Assembly: GCA_019509785.1 (NCBI GenBank)
Contig: JAEKLQ010000047.1
Span: 1-64,000, forward strand
From: Fibrobacterota bacterium
Lineage (GTDB): Bacteria > Fibrobacterota > Fibrobacteria > UBA11236
Direction of reading: 5' to 3'
DNA: 64,000 nucleotides
The translations under genes and the position numbers were made by a program. The first letter of the stretch is position 1. Every line of letters begins with the position of its first letter. Of this stretch, positions 45,063-53,571 are shown in pieces. The notes beneath the pieces are model-generated. The model worked only from the letters and a program-made list of their open reading frames with translations, was not told the origin of the DNA and did not search any database.

Positions 45063-46898
45063 ATGAAACATATTAAGCTGTCATTTTTCCCGATCCTCTT
45101 GCTACCGGCCTTGGCCCTGAACCAGGCTTTCGGATGGACCTACACCTCGCCTACCAAGACCGGGACTTGTTCCAATCTCGATGAGACCGGAAGCGCGACG
45201 GATTTCACTACGACATCCATCGTAAGCAAGACCCTTTTCCCGACCCCCGGGGTTTCGGACCCGGTGAAGATGACCTTCATCATGCCCAGCGATACGAGCA
45301 CGCATGCGGACATAATCATGATCGAGCGCTTCGGGGCCGTGAAATACTACAACGCCGCGGCTAAAACCTTGACCTTGATCGGAACGGTTCCGGAAGTGAG
45401 CCATGCCACCGAGGACGGCCTCGTAGGCGTTGCCGTAGAACGGCCGTTCAAGGACCGGGTTTACGTCGTATACAGCCATCAAGTAACCGCCAACGCCGCC
45501 AACAGCATCATCAGCGGAACGTATCGCCTTTCCCGGTTCTCCATGAATCCAACCACCCATATGATGGATATGAGTTCGGAGAAGATCATCCTCGACGTGC
45601 CGAGCGCCCGTAACCGCTGGCATACCTCTGGCGCGATCGAGTTCGACAACGACGGCAACCTTTACTGGGCGGTGGGCGACAATGAAACCGCCTTCACCGG
45701 TCCGGCCAACACCCATGACCTGCGCGGTAGCATGGTCCGCATCCATCCCAATGATAACGGGGTCGGCTATACCATCCCCCCGGGCAACTTCGCCGAGGTC
45801 TGGAGCAATAAGTTCACCGCGCAAGGGCGCACGGCCCTGGCCGCCAAATACAAGGATACCACCAAGGTCCGTCCCGAGATTTATATCAAAGGCACTCGCA
45901 ACAACTACACCTTTTCGGTGGATCCGTACCGCAAACAAGTCGCCTATGGCCAATGCGGCCCGGATTACGGGGGCAACTCCGAGTTCCACCACAACACCCT
46001 GACGTCCATTTTCGGCGGCTGGCCCTTCTGGTCCGGTTCCACCAACGTATTGGCTTCCCAAGCCGGCTCCGGCCAATACGACAAGAACGGGGCGTCCGAA
46101 CCCACCGACAAAACGTGGTCCACCTACATCCCCGCCAACAAGGACAATCCGGTCAATACCTGGACCGCCACCATGGCCGGCGCACCCGGTCCCGGCGTGG
46201 ATACCTTGCCTCCCTTCACTGCCCCGAAATATCCGTATGCGCATTCCTGCGCCATGGGCAGCGTGATCATCCATTACGATGGTCGCGTCGCCAATCCCGG
46301 AAAGCTTCCCCCGCAAATGGATAACGTGTGGCTGATGGGCGATTACGATACCCGCAAGCTCCGCCCCGCCAAGGTTGATAGCGAAGGGAATATCGTCGGA
46401 ACGGTCGCGGTCAGCCCCGGCATTTTCACTACCGGCTCGGGAACCGCCAACGGGATCAGCGCCCTGGTGGATTTGCAGCAAGGCCCGGACGGGGCCTTGT
46501 ACGTCGTGAATATCAATTGCCCCGGCGGCACCAGCTCGGGGGATGCGCATTACAGCGATGCCTGCTCGGGCATCGTGCGCATCGAGTATAAGGGCGCGGC
46601 CTGCGCCGACACCGCCCTCCATCCCGCCGGAAAGCTCGTGACCGGCATCGGGACCTCGGGACGGATCGAACGCGGCCCCGTGGATTGGGTTGCGGTGGGT
46701 CCCCAGATGTTTTCCGTTCTTGCCGATGGGGCGCATTCCATCCGCATCCTGGACGTCCAGGGCCGGGTGAAGGCCTCCATGCAGGGCTCGGGCCGCATGG
46801 AGTACCCCTATCCTAAAGCGCTGGTTCCCAACTCCATCTATTTCCTGGAAGTCAAATCCGTACGCGGAATCAACGTGCGCGGATTCTACTACCGCTGA
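45063..46898 (+). CDS. Secreted glucose/sorbosone dehydrogenase-like beta-propeller
   Basis: A 611-residue exported protein with a signal peptide (about residues 1-24) and a six-bladed propeller of the PQQ-dependent glucose/sorbosone dehydrogenase fold: DGLVGVAVERPFKDRVYVVY, IEFDNDGNLYWAVGDNE, GTRNNYTFSVDP and LQQGPDGALYVVNINC. Members oxidise sugars in the periplasm or outside. PQQ-contact residues cannot be confirmed by eye. The last 60 residues (SIRILDVQGRVKAS ... SIYFLEVKS) resemble a sorting-type C-terminal domain. Several starts are possible; ATG 45063 with GGAAGG upstream gives the cleanest signal peptide. It is a single-gene unit. Confidence 0.85.
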   Translation: MKHIKLSFFPILLLPALALNQAFGWTYTSPTKTGTCSNLDETGSATDFTTTSIVSKTLFPTPGVSDPVKMTFIMPSDTSTHADIIMIERFGAVKYYNAAAKTLTLIGTVPEVSHATEDGLVGVAVERPFKDRVYVVYSHQVTANAANSIISGTYRLSRFSMNPTTHMMDMSSEKIILDVPSARNRWHTSGAIEFDNDGNLYWAVGDNETAFTGPANTHDLRGSMVRIHPNDNGVGYTIPPGNFAEVWSNKFTAQGRTALAAKYKDTTKVRPEIYIKGTRNNYTFSVDPYRKQVAYGQCGPDYGGNSEFHHNTLTSIFGGWPFWSGSTNVLASQAGSGQYDKNGASEPTDKTWSTYIPANKDNPVNTWTATMAGAPGPGVDTLPPFTAPKYPYAHSCAMGSVIIHYDGRVANPGKLPPQMDNVWLMGDYDTRKLRPAKVDSEGNIVGTVAVSPGIFTTGSGTANGISALVDLQQGPDGALYVVNINCPGGTSSGDAHYSDACSGIVRIEYKGAACADTALHPAGKLVTGIGTSGRIERGPVDWVAVGPQMFSVLADGAHSIRILDVQGRVKASMQGSGRMEYPYPKALVPNSIYFLEVKSVRGINVRGFYYR

Positions 46899-46906
46899 AT
46901 TAAATC

Positions 46907-46940
46907 ACCATACTCCGGCGACCAAGCGCCGGAGTATGGT
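46907..46940. terminator. Bidirectional terminator-like hairpin
   Basis: A perfect 14-bp stem, ACCATACTCCGGCG and its complement, encloses a 6-nt loop (46921-46926). It sits between the convergent dehydrogenase and brnA genes. There is no long T-run on the plus strand; on the minus strand TGATTTAATT follows. It probably ends transcription in both directions. Confidence 0.65.
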
Positions 46941-46975
46941 TGCGCAGTGCGGTACCGACAAATAAAAGCACGATA

Positions 46976-47230
46976 CTACTTCCGGAGTGCGCTTTGCACG
47001 GCCGAGCGGATCTCCTTCTTCAAGATCTTCAAATCGATTCCACCGCCCGGATGTTGCATCGCATCCCGAAGGGCATTATTAATTAGAGTCTGATAGGGAA
47101 TATGCTTCCGACTGGATAAAGTCTGGAAGTATTCCAAAATATCGGCATCGAGGCGCAACGTCTTCTGCACCTTGTTCTCGCGGAAGAACTTTCCCCGTTC
47201 CCCGGCACTGAAATCGTACTCCTTCTTCAT
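46976..47230 (-). CDS. brnA: BrnA antitoxin
   Basis: An 84-residue antitoxin with the ribbon-helix-helix-like C-terminal half typical of BrnA (KTLRLDADILEYFQTLSS, then IPYQTLINNALRDAM). It would neutralise BrnT and repress the operon through its DNA-binding domain. The ATG at 47230 overlaps the brnT stop (ATGA) and has GGAGGAGA upstream. The reading frame is intact even though the toxin gene is interrupted. Confidence 0.87.
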   Translation of the reverse strand: MKKEYDFSAGERGKFFRENKVQKTLRLDADILEYFQTLSSRKHIPYQTLINNALRDAMQHPGGGIDLKILKKEIRSAVQSALRK

Positions 47231-47526
47231 CGTTCTCCTCCTGGCACTTTCACATACTGCTTGCGTTCCTTCATAGTGGCTTTGCGCGCCGAAATGAGGC
47301 GGACTACTTCTTCTTCCTCTTTACCCCGATTGGTATGTACCACCACCAATACAAGCTGGCTTCCCGCTTGTCCAACGGTTACCCATCGTTCTTCCTCTTC
47401 CGAATGCTCCTCATCCGGAATGGACAGCGCCAGAGGGTCGCCGAAAACCAATCTGGCAAGTTCGAAGGAGATGCCGTGCTATTTGCGGTTGCTTTCGGCC
47501 TTCTTAGGATCCCATTCGAAGCGCAT
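47227..47526 (-). pseudogene. brnT: BrnT toxin gene interrupted by an in-frame TAG
   Basis: Reading from ATG 47526 gives the BrnT N-terminus MRFEWDPKKAESNRK, then TAG (47481-47479), then HGISFELARLVFGDPLAL and the rest of the toxin in the same frame to the stop overlapping brnA. In family members the position just before HG is normally Lys, so an AAG-to-TAG change fits. Full length would be 99 residues. Translation could restart at the TTG at 47451, giving 74 residues that lack the N-terminal strand. BrnT is a RelE-like ribonuclease toxin. The nonsense codon probably inactivates it, unless it is read through or is a sequencing error. Confidence 0.8.
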
Positions 47527-47556
47527 GTAGGCAGTATAACTACATTGTAGCTACAA
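47526..47556. promoter_or_regulatory. Clustered TGTAG half-sites upstream of brnTA
   Basis: Four copies of TGTAG/CTACA lie in 31 bp: 47526-47530, 47540-47544, 47546-47550 and 47551-47555. The last two form the perfect 12-bp palindrome TTGTAGCTACAA (47545-47556). The first abuts the brnT start codon. This is the expected place for autoregulation by BrnA; binding is inferred. Confidence 0.5.
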
Positions 47557-47625
47557 GCTAGATTCGAGGCATTCAGCTTGGTATTTAGGCGTTACTTCCC
47601 GTGGGAGGCGAGTCTCAAAGCCCTG

Positions 47626-50385
47626 TCAATGCGGCGCGCCCAGCTCGTAAACCGCCAGGACCGAATCCGCGGTCCCTTCGGGGCTGAGCCGGAAGCCGAG
47701 GCCCCGGCAAAGGGCCTGCATCGCCTGGTTGGATTCCAGGATATGCGCCACCACGCGTTCCATGCCTTCCGCCACGGCGACCTGGAGCAGGCGCCGAACC
47801 AACTCTTTCCCAAGTCCCTGGCTTTGATAGCCATCCTCGACCAAGAGGGAGAGTTCGGCTTCCTGGCCCCCGCGCTTCTTGACCAAGCGGGCCACGGCGG
47901 AAACCTCGGGCTGTCCGGCGCCCGCTGCTTCCGTCACCGCGATCAGGGCCAGGTTGCGATCGTAATCGTTGAAGCAGATGCGCACCAGGCGATCGTGGGC
48001 CACGCGATGATCGAGGTGCGTGGTCCGCAAGTACCGGTTATAAACGGTCCGCTCCGATAAGCGGCCATGGAAGCGGGCGATCAAGGGTTCGTCCTCCGGA
48101 CGGATGGGGCGGAGCAAAACCCGGCGGCCGTCTCGCAACGAGAAGTTCCACATGTATTGGGACGGATAGGGGCGGATGGCCGGGCGCGTGAGGCCGTCCA
48201 AGTCGACATCCCGTTCGTGGAGGATGACGCGGGCATCCAAGGCGATCTGCACCTTGTCCGAAACCAGGAAGGGATTGATGTCGATTTCCTTGATGCGGGG
48301 ATTCTCCAGCATGATGTAGCTGAAACGCACCAGGGTCTCCTGGAGGGCTTTGAGGTCCACGCGCGGCTTGCCCCGCGCGCCCTGCAAGGCCCGGAAGACG
48401 CGCGTGCGTTCCATCAGCAGGCGCGCGAGGTTGGTGTTGAGCGGCGGCAGGGCCAGGCTGGTATCCTGCATCACCTCCACCAAGGTACCGCCCCAGCCGA
48501 ATAGGACGACTGGTCCGAACTGGGGATTAACGTTCCCCCCCAGGATCAGCTCATAGCCTTTTTCGCGGATCATGGGTTGTACGCTTACTCCTTGGAAATG
48601 CTGGGCGCCCGCCTTCGTGGCCACCGAAGCCCGTATCGCCTGGAAGGCTTTCCGCACCTGTTCGGCATCCCTCAGATCGAGCACCACGCCATCCACGTCG
48701 GTCTTATGGGTCAGGGTTTCGCTATGCAACTTGAGGACCACCGGATAACCGATGGATGCGGCCTTTTCGGCGGCATCCGCTTCCGAATGCGCCACGGCCG
48801 TCTCCACCACGGGCACGCCGTAGGCCTTCAATACGCGTTTCGATTCCCATTCGGTCAGGGTGGCGCGGCCCGCTTCCCATGGTCCCGCCAGGATGGCCTC
48901 GACCGCCGAGCGGCGTTCGCGGGCATCTTCCTCCTTACCGGGCATCCGGGGGGTCTCATACAAGTTACGGAGGTTCTTCTGGTAGGCGGCCATGTAATTG
49001 AAAATCCGGGCCGCCGTGTCCGGGAAGGGGAAGGTGGGAATGCCTGCGCCGTTCAATAGCTTTATGCCCTCATCCATGCTGGCGCCGCCCATCCAGCTGG
49101 CGAGGAGAGGCGTATCCGAAGGCCGCTCCAGCGAGGCCATCTTCTGCGCGGTGACGGCGGGATCGGTCATGGCCTGCACGGTGAGTATGGCAAGCACGCC
49201 ATCGCTGGCGGGATCGGCCAGGGCGATGCGGACGGCTTCGGTGAACCGATCCGGATCGGCGTCCCCGATCACGTCGATGGGATTGTTGTGGCTCCAATGC
49301 GGAGGAAGGATGGCGTCCAGGGCCTTGGAGGTCTCGGGCGTCAATGGCGCGAGGCTGCCGCCGTCCCGGATCAAGGCGTCCACGCAGAGCACGCCGGGGC
49401 CGCCGGCGTTGGTGACCACGGTGAGTTTGGGCCCCTTGGGCCGAGGCTGCTGCCCCAGGCTCGAGGCCAGGTAGAATAGTTCGGCGATGGAATCCACGCG
49501 CTGCACGCCTACGCGGCGGAAGGCCGCGTCCAACACGGCGTCGCTGCCGGCCAGGGTGCCCGTATGGGAAGAGACCGCCTTGGCGGCTTCTTCGGTGCGG
49601 CCGCCCTTGATGACGATGATGGGTTTGGAAAGGGCCACCTCGCGCGCCGAGGAAAGGAAGGCGCGGGCGTCGCCGATGGTCTCCATGTAGAGGAGGATGG
49701 CCTTGGTGTTCGGATCATCCCCGAAATAATCGATCAGGTCGCCCCAGCCCACGTCCATCATCGATCCGGTGGAAACGAATCCGCTGAAGCCGATGCCCGC
49801 CTTCAGGCTCCAGTCCAAAATGGCGGTGCAGAGGGCCCCGCTCTGGCTCAGGAAGGCCAGGTTCCCCGGCCGGGCCACGTCCCCGGCGAAGGTGGCGTTC
49901 AGCCCTAAAAGCGGGTTCATGATGCCCAGGCAGTTCGGCCCGATGATACGGAGCTTTCCCCGGGCCTTCAGCATCACTTCCTGCTCGATGGCCAAACCGG
50001 CCGGGCCCGTCTCCCGGAAGCCGGCGGAAATGATCACCGCCGCCTGGACTCCCATGTCCACGCATTCCTGGATCAGGCCGGGCACGCTGGCGGCCGGGGT
50101 GATGATGATGGCCAAATCCACGGGGTCGGGAATGCGGGTGAGGGAGGGGTAGGCCTTGACATCGGCGACGCTGGGGCGGGCGGGGTTTACCGGGACGATG
50201 GGCACCCCGGACGGATTCCGCAACAGGTTGCGGAACACGGCGCGGCCGACGCTGCCTTGCTTGTCTGTCGCTCCCACAACGGCCACGCGGCGCGGATGGA
50301 AAAAAGGGAAGAGGCCATTGTGGCCTTGGCTCAGGATCTCGTGGGAAGGATCGCGATCGGCGGGACGGATGGCCTCGGGTTCCAT
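47626..50385 (-). CDS. NDP-forming acyl-CoA synthetase fused to GNAT acetyltransferase (Pat/PatZ-like)
   Basis: A 919-residue three-part protein. The CoA-binding and succinyl-CoA-ligase-like domains cover about 25-480 ([37 protein letters not shown]), an ATP-grasp domain about 505-725 ([17 protein letters not shown]), and a GNAT domain about 745-915 ([20 protein letters not shown]). This is the architecture of protein lysine acetyltransferases of the Pat/PatZ type. Histidine H274 ([10 protein letters not shown]) matches the phospho-histidine of active ADP-forming acetyl-CoA synthetases. That residue is reported missing in enterobacterial Pat, so this protein may still make acetyl-CoA or ATP. 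Start ATG with GAGGAG. Confidence 0.88.
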   Translation of the reverse strand: MEPEAIRPADRDPSHEILSQGHNGLFPFFHPRRVAVVGATDKQGSVGRAVFRNLLRNPSGVPIVPVNPARPSVADVKAYPSLTRIPDPVDLAIIITPAASVPGLIQECVDMGVQAAVIISAGFRETGPAGLAIEQEVMLKARGKLRIIGPNCLGIMNPLLGLNATFAGDVARPGNLAFLSQSGALCTAILDWSLKAGIGFSGFVSTGSMMDVGWGDLIDYFGDDPNTKAILLYMETIGDARAFLSSAREVALSKPIIVIKGGRTEEAAKAVSSHTGTLAGSDAVLDAAFRRVGVQRVDSIAELFYLASSLGQQPRPKGPKLTVVTNAGGPGVLCVDALIRDGGSLAPLTPETSKALDAILPPHWSHNNPIDVIGDADPDRFTEAVRIALADPASDGVLAILTVQAMTDPAVTAQKMASLERPSDTPLLASWMGGASMDEGIKLLNGAGIPTFPFPDTAARIFNYMAAYQKNLRNLYETPRMPGKEEDARERRSAVEAILAGPWEAGRATLTEWESKRVLKAYGVPVVETAVAHSEADAAEKAASIGYPVVLKLHSETLTHKTDVDGVVLDLRDAEQVRKAFQAIRASVATKAGAQHFQGVSVQPMIREKGYELILGGNVNPQFGPVVLFGWGGTLVEVMQDTSLALPPLNTNLARLLMERTRVFRALQGARGKPRVDLKALQETLVRFSYIMLENPRIKEIDINPFLVSDKVQIALDARVILHERDVDLDGLTRPAIRPYPSQYMWNFSLRDGRRVLLRPIRPEDEPLIARFHGRLSERTVYNRYLRTTHLDHRVAHDRLVRICFNDYDRNLALIAVTEAAGAGQPEVSAVARLVKKRGGQEAELSLLVEDGYQSQGLGKELVRRLLQVAVAEGMERVVAHILESNQAMQALCRGLGFRLSPEGTADSVLAVYELGAPH

Positions 50386-50514
50386 ATTCTCCTCAAAGAA
50401 GACTCAGTAAATATCACTATATCGGAGGACCATCGGCCCAGATAATCATTTTGCCATGATGGCAAAAACGGGACCCGCGTCAAGGCATTCGACAGTAAGA
50501 TACTGCCCAATCAT

Positions 50515-50991
50515 ATGGGCAAAAACAAGTTCACCTTCCGATCCTTCCCGCGCCTCGTACCTGCTGCGGCCGCATTCATCCTCGCGGGATTTCTTTGTTC
50601 AAAATGCACCCAACCCGAAGAGGAAAACGTTTGCCCGAGCGATAGCACGGAAATCCTCCTTACCTATCCCAAAGGCGGGGAGTCTTTCAAGATCGGGGAT
50701 ACCCTGAGGGTAAAGTGGAAGTTGTGCAATTATGGTCCTTCGGAAATCACCGCCGTGGACCCGTTGTTCTCACCCGATAGCGGGAAGACCTGGTGCTTTT
50801 TGCAGCAGAACTCCATTCCCGTGGGGTCCGCGAGCTTCGGGAATTACGCCTGGAAGATCCCCGACAGTATCGGATTGCAAGGCGTGTTCTTCCAATTGAA
50901 GAACAACCCCAAATGCCGGTTCCGGGTGGAACAGTACACTCCCGTGAGCGAAAAGCAACGCTCCACCAGCGGCATCTTCACCATAAAATAA
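50515..50991 (+). CDS. Exported protein with Kre9/Knh-like immunoglobulin-type domain
   Basis: A 158-residue protein with a hydrophobic leader ending near C28 (AAFILAGFLCSKC, not a canonical lipobox) and a single beta-sandwich domain of the Ser-Thr-rich Kre9/KNH-like kind (LTYPKGGESFKIGDTLRVKW, SPDSGKTW, AWKIPDSI). Such domains occur in secreted surface proteins of Fibrobacterota and related phyla and probably bind or present envelope material. No catalytic site. It is divergent from the acyl-CoA synthetase gene and convergent with the esterase, 7 bp from it. Confidence 0.65.
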   Translation: MGKNKFTFRSFPRLVPAAAAFILAGFLCSKCTQPEEENVCPSDSTEILLTYPKGGESFKIGDTLRVKWKLCNYGPSEITAVDPLFSPDSGKTWCFLQQNSIPVGSASFGNYAWKIPDSIGLQGVFFQLKNNPKCRFRVEQYTPVSEKQRSTSGIFTIK

Positions 50992-50998
50992 GGTCTTC

Positions 50999-52009
50999 TC
51001 AGGGCGCCGCTTTGCGGCCCAGGATATTCACAAAGATATCGGACGACCCTTGCCCCATGGCCGGATAGAGGATGAGGGTAGGCCCTCCCTCCCCGTTCAC
51101 TAGCTGCAGCCTTCCTTGCCTTGGCTCCGGCGCGCGCGCCAGGTAGGTAGCCCCATCCGGGAACCATCCCTTGGACTGGATCACCGCCAAGGCGCGCTTG
51201 GCCCATTCCCCATGGCCCAAGGTGGTGGCCGTATAATGGTGGTCATCCAGCATTTCCAATCCCTGGGTTTCCACCAGGGCGCTGAAGGGAAGCTTAATCG
51301 GCACCGAATCGATCTGCTGATCGACGATCTTGGGCCAGGGTTCGGTCAGGGCGTACATCCCCGAGGCGCCGGCTTCATAATGGCCCATCACGAAGGGAAG
51401 GTTCGGCTCCCCGATTTCGGCGCGCATATCCTTCACCATTTGGGTGATGTCGGCGGAGAAGTTCCGGCAAATCGCTTCCGAGGTGCGGGTGGCCTCGATG
51501 GTGCCCAGCATGCAGAAGATGCCGCCCAAGGTCGCGGTCTTCCGTACTTCCTTGGCCGCGGTGGTGATTTCGTTATAAAGCTGGCTGCCTTTCCAATACC
51601 GGTTGCTATCGCCGGGCATGCCCGAGGTATTGTTGTCGACCGAGCCATGGCACGTTCCGGATAGGCTCGCGTTGTCGATGGCGCCGATGTAGTAGGAAGG
51701 ATATGCCGCCGCCAGCGCCTTGAGGTTGGGCATGCCGCCGCCGCCGCAGCCGCGGCCGCTTAATCCATTAGCCAGGTTGCCCGGGACTTCCTTGGCCAAG
51801 ACCCATTGCTTGTCGCTCATCCAGTGGTAGTTCCAGACGCGCGGATTGGTGACGTTATCGCTATGGTTGATGTCCCGGCCCGCCATGTTGGAATGGCCGA
51901 TGAACAGGAACACCACGAACTTGTCTTTGGGAACGGCAACGCCCCCCAGGTTGACCTGGGCGGTCGCGACCTGCAGCAAAAGCATGGCGATGGATAAAAT
52001 TCTATACAT
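50999..52009 (-). CDS. Secreted carbohydrate esterase (SASA/CE6-like SGNH)
   Basis: A 336-residue exported enzyme with a signal peptide (about residues 1-17). The SGNH nucleophile is S40 in FLFIGHSNMAGR; the usual GQSNM has His in place of Gln. The C-terminal block DDHHYTATTLGHGEWA supplies the Asp/His pair. This matches sialate O-acetylesterase/acetyl-xylan esterase (CE6) proteins, which remove acetyl groups from hemicellulose or sialic acid. The start at 52009 has GAGAGGG about 9 nt upstream. It fits the plant-polysaccharide theme of the window. Confidence 0.82.
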   Translation of the reverse strand: MYRILSIAMLLLQVATAQVNLGGVAVPKDKFVVFLFIGHSNMAGRDINHSDNVTNPRVWNYHWMSDKQWVLAKEVPGNLANGLSGRGCGGGGMPNLKALAAAYPSYYIGAIDNASLSGTCHGSVDNNTSGMPGDSNRYWKGSQLYNEITTAAKEVRKTATLGGIFCMLGTIEATRTSEAICRNFSADITQMVKDMRAEIGEPNLPFVMGHYEAGASGMYALTEPWPKIVDQQIDSVPIKLPFSALVETQGLEMLDDHHYTATTLGHGEWAKRALAVIQSKGWFPDGATYLARAPEPRQGRLQLVNGEGGPTLILYPAMGQGSSDIFVNILGRKAAP

Positions 52010-52221
52010 GGAAGAATCCCTCTCGAACCCGTCCAACCCCTGGACCGAATGCCGCCCCTAACATATCGACTTGGCCCTGATCGGCGTCAGGGATAATCGC
52101 CCGGAATGCGGGAAGATATTCCGAATTGGGTATGTTTAGCCGGCTCTCGGCAAAAAAGGACATGCGCGTTCAGAGCGGTGAGCGAATGAACCTTGGCGCC
52201 GCGACCGGAGCACGGGCGATG

Positions 52222-52428
52222 TTATGACAGAGGGGCTTCCACCGACTCGAATTTCTTGCCGAAAACGGAAACGGCCACGTCCGTGAGGGGATCCTGCTCG
52301 GCGAGCAGATTCCCCTTCAGATCCCAATAGGTTTTCACGGGCCGCAAAGGCTCGTGTTCATTCCCGCCTCCCCGGATATGCTCGACCTCGATGACCTGGA
52401 TCAATTTCGCCTTAATGTCGTTGCGCAT
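52222..52428 (-). CDS. Small conserved-looking hypothetical protein, 68 aa
   Basis: The ATG at 52428 has AGGGAG 7 nt upstream. The peptide (MRNDIKAKLIQVIEVEHIRG, then VKTYWDLKGNLLAEQDP) is polar and probably cytosolic, without Cys or TM segments. No family recognised. It lies about 100 bp downstream of pilT on the same strand and may be read from the same transcript. The flanking spacer 52037-52221 contains only a short CCCTGA/TCAGGG hairpin near 52076-52093. Confidence 0.5.
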   Translation of the reverse strand: MRNDIKAKLIQVIEVEHIRGGGNEHEPLRPVKTYWDLKGNLLAEQDPLTDVAVSVFGKKFESVEAPLS

Positions 52429-52516
52429 GCAGTTCTCCCTAGTTCCCGAAAACTAATTAAGCGGGTACCGGGAATGAAAGAGGGGGCTTGGAAAAAGGCT
52501 AGGCTCGGAACCGGGT

Positions 52517-52535
52517 CTTCCGCTTTCAGCGGAAG
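52517..52535 (-). terminator. Hairpin spanning the pilT stop codon
   Basis: CTTCCGCT and AGCGGAAG form an 8-bp stem with a 3-nt loop that overlaps the pilT stop. On the minus strand the next T-run (TTTTT) is about 25 nt further on, so termination is possible but weak. Confidence 0.35.
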
Positions 52536-53569
52536 CGGGTCTTATCCAGGGCCTTCATGTAGGCGGCCTCCTGGGTCACCTTACCGGCCTTGATCATTTC
52601 GAGCAGGCAATCGTCCATGCTGACCATGCCCAGCCCCCGATTGGTCTGCATCACCGAGTTGAGCTTGAGGGTTTCACCCGCGCGGATGATTCCCCCCAAG
52701 GCCGAGCAATGCAGTAGGATCTCATGAGCGGCCCAACGGCGGGTGCCGTCCGCGCTCTTGAGCAATTGCTGCGCGACCACGCCCTTCAGGCAGTTGGCCA
52801 GCAGGGAGCGGATCTGGTTCTTCTTCTTGGCCGGGAACACGTCGATGATGCGGTCGATGGTCTTGGCGGCCGAGTTGGTATGCAGGGTGCCGAATACCAG
52901 GATGCCCATTTCGGCCGCGGTGAGGGCCAATTCGATGGTTTCGCGATCGCGCATTTCGCCCACCAGGACGATGTTGACGTCGCTTTTGATGGCCCCTTTG
53001 AGGCCGGCCATGAAGGATTCCGTATCCTCTCCCACCTCCCGATGCGAGACGACCGAGCGTTTGCACTGATGCACGAACTCCACCGGCTCCTCGATGGTGA
53101 TGATCTTGCGGCAATGGTTGGAGTTGATATGGTCGATGATGGCGGCCAAGGTGGTGGATTTGCCCGAGCCCGTGGGACCGGTGACCACCACCAGGCCCGA
53201 GGCGAGCTCGGCGAAGGATTTGAATACGTCGGGAGCGCCCAACTGCTCCAGGGACAACACCTTGCTCGGGATGATGCGGAAGACGGCCCCATAGCCGGTG
53301 TATTGCCGCAAGTAGTTCGCGCGGAAGCGCGCTTCATCCCCCATGGCGTAGGCGAAATCGAGATCGCCCCCGTTCTCGAATTTCTCCCAACGCTCCGTGC
53401 CCGCGATTTCGCCCAACAGTTCGCGCATCCGCTCGGGACCCAGGACCGGGAGGGGAAGGTCCATCAAATCCCCGTTCACGCGCGCTTTCGGGATGCGTCC
53501 CTCTTCCAGGTGCAGGTCCGATCCGCCCATGCGGGTCATCTCCCGGAACAATGCGTCGATTTGGGCCAT
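52526..53569 (-). CDS. pilT: Type IV pilus retraction ATPase PilT
   Basis: A 347-residue hexameric ATPase that depolymerises pili. Walker A is GPTGSGKST, the Asp box EEPVEFVHQ, Walker B VLVGEMRDRETI, and the His box GTLHTNSAAKTIDRI. The N-terminal PAS-like part has GGSDLHLEEGRIPKARVNGDL. The start at 53569 has a GGAGATAGG-like site, and the upstream in-frame codons run into the previous gene. It lies 2 nt after a second PilT-like ATPase gene; pilus biogenesis genes are not in the window. Confidence 0.94.
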   Translation of the reverse strand: MAQIDALFREMTRMGGSDLHLEEGRIPKARVNGDLMDLPLPVLGPERMRELLGEIAGTERWEKFENGGDLDFAYAMGDEARFRANYLRQYTGYGAVFRIIPSKVLSLEQLGAPDVFKSFAELASGLVVVTGPTGSGKSTTLAAIIDHINSNHCRKIITIEEPVEFVHQCKRSVVSHREVGEDTESFMAGLKGAIKSDVNIVLVGEMRDRETIELALTAAEMGILVFGTLHTNSAAKTIDRIIDVFPAKKKNQIRSLLANCLKGVVAQQLLKSADGTRRWAAHEILLHCSALGGIIRAGETLKLNSVMQTNRGLGMVSMDDCLLEMIKAGKVTQEAAYMKALDKTRFR

Positions 53570-53571
53570 GC

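Noticed and set aside
45102-46736. 544-codon minus-strand frame
   Set aside because: Antisense to the dehydrogenase gene that has a signal peptide and family motifs on the plus strand.
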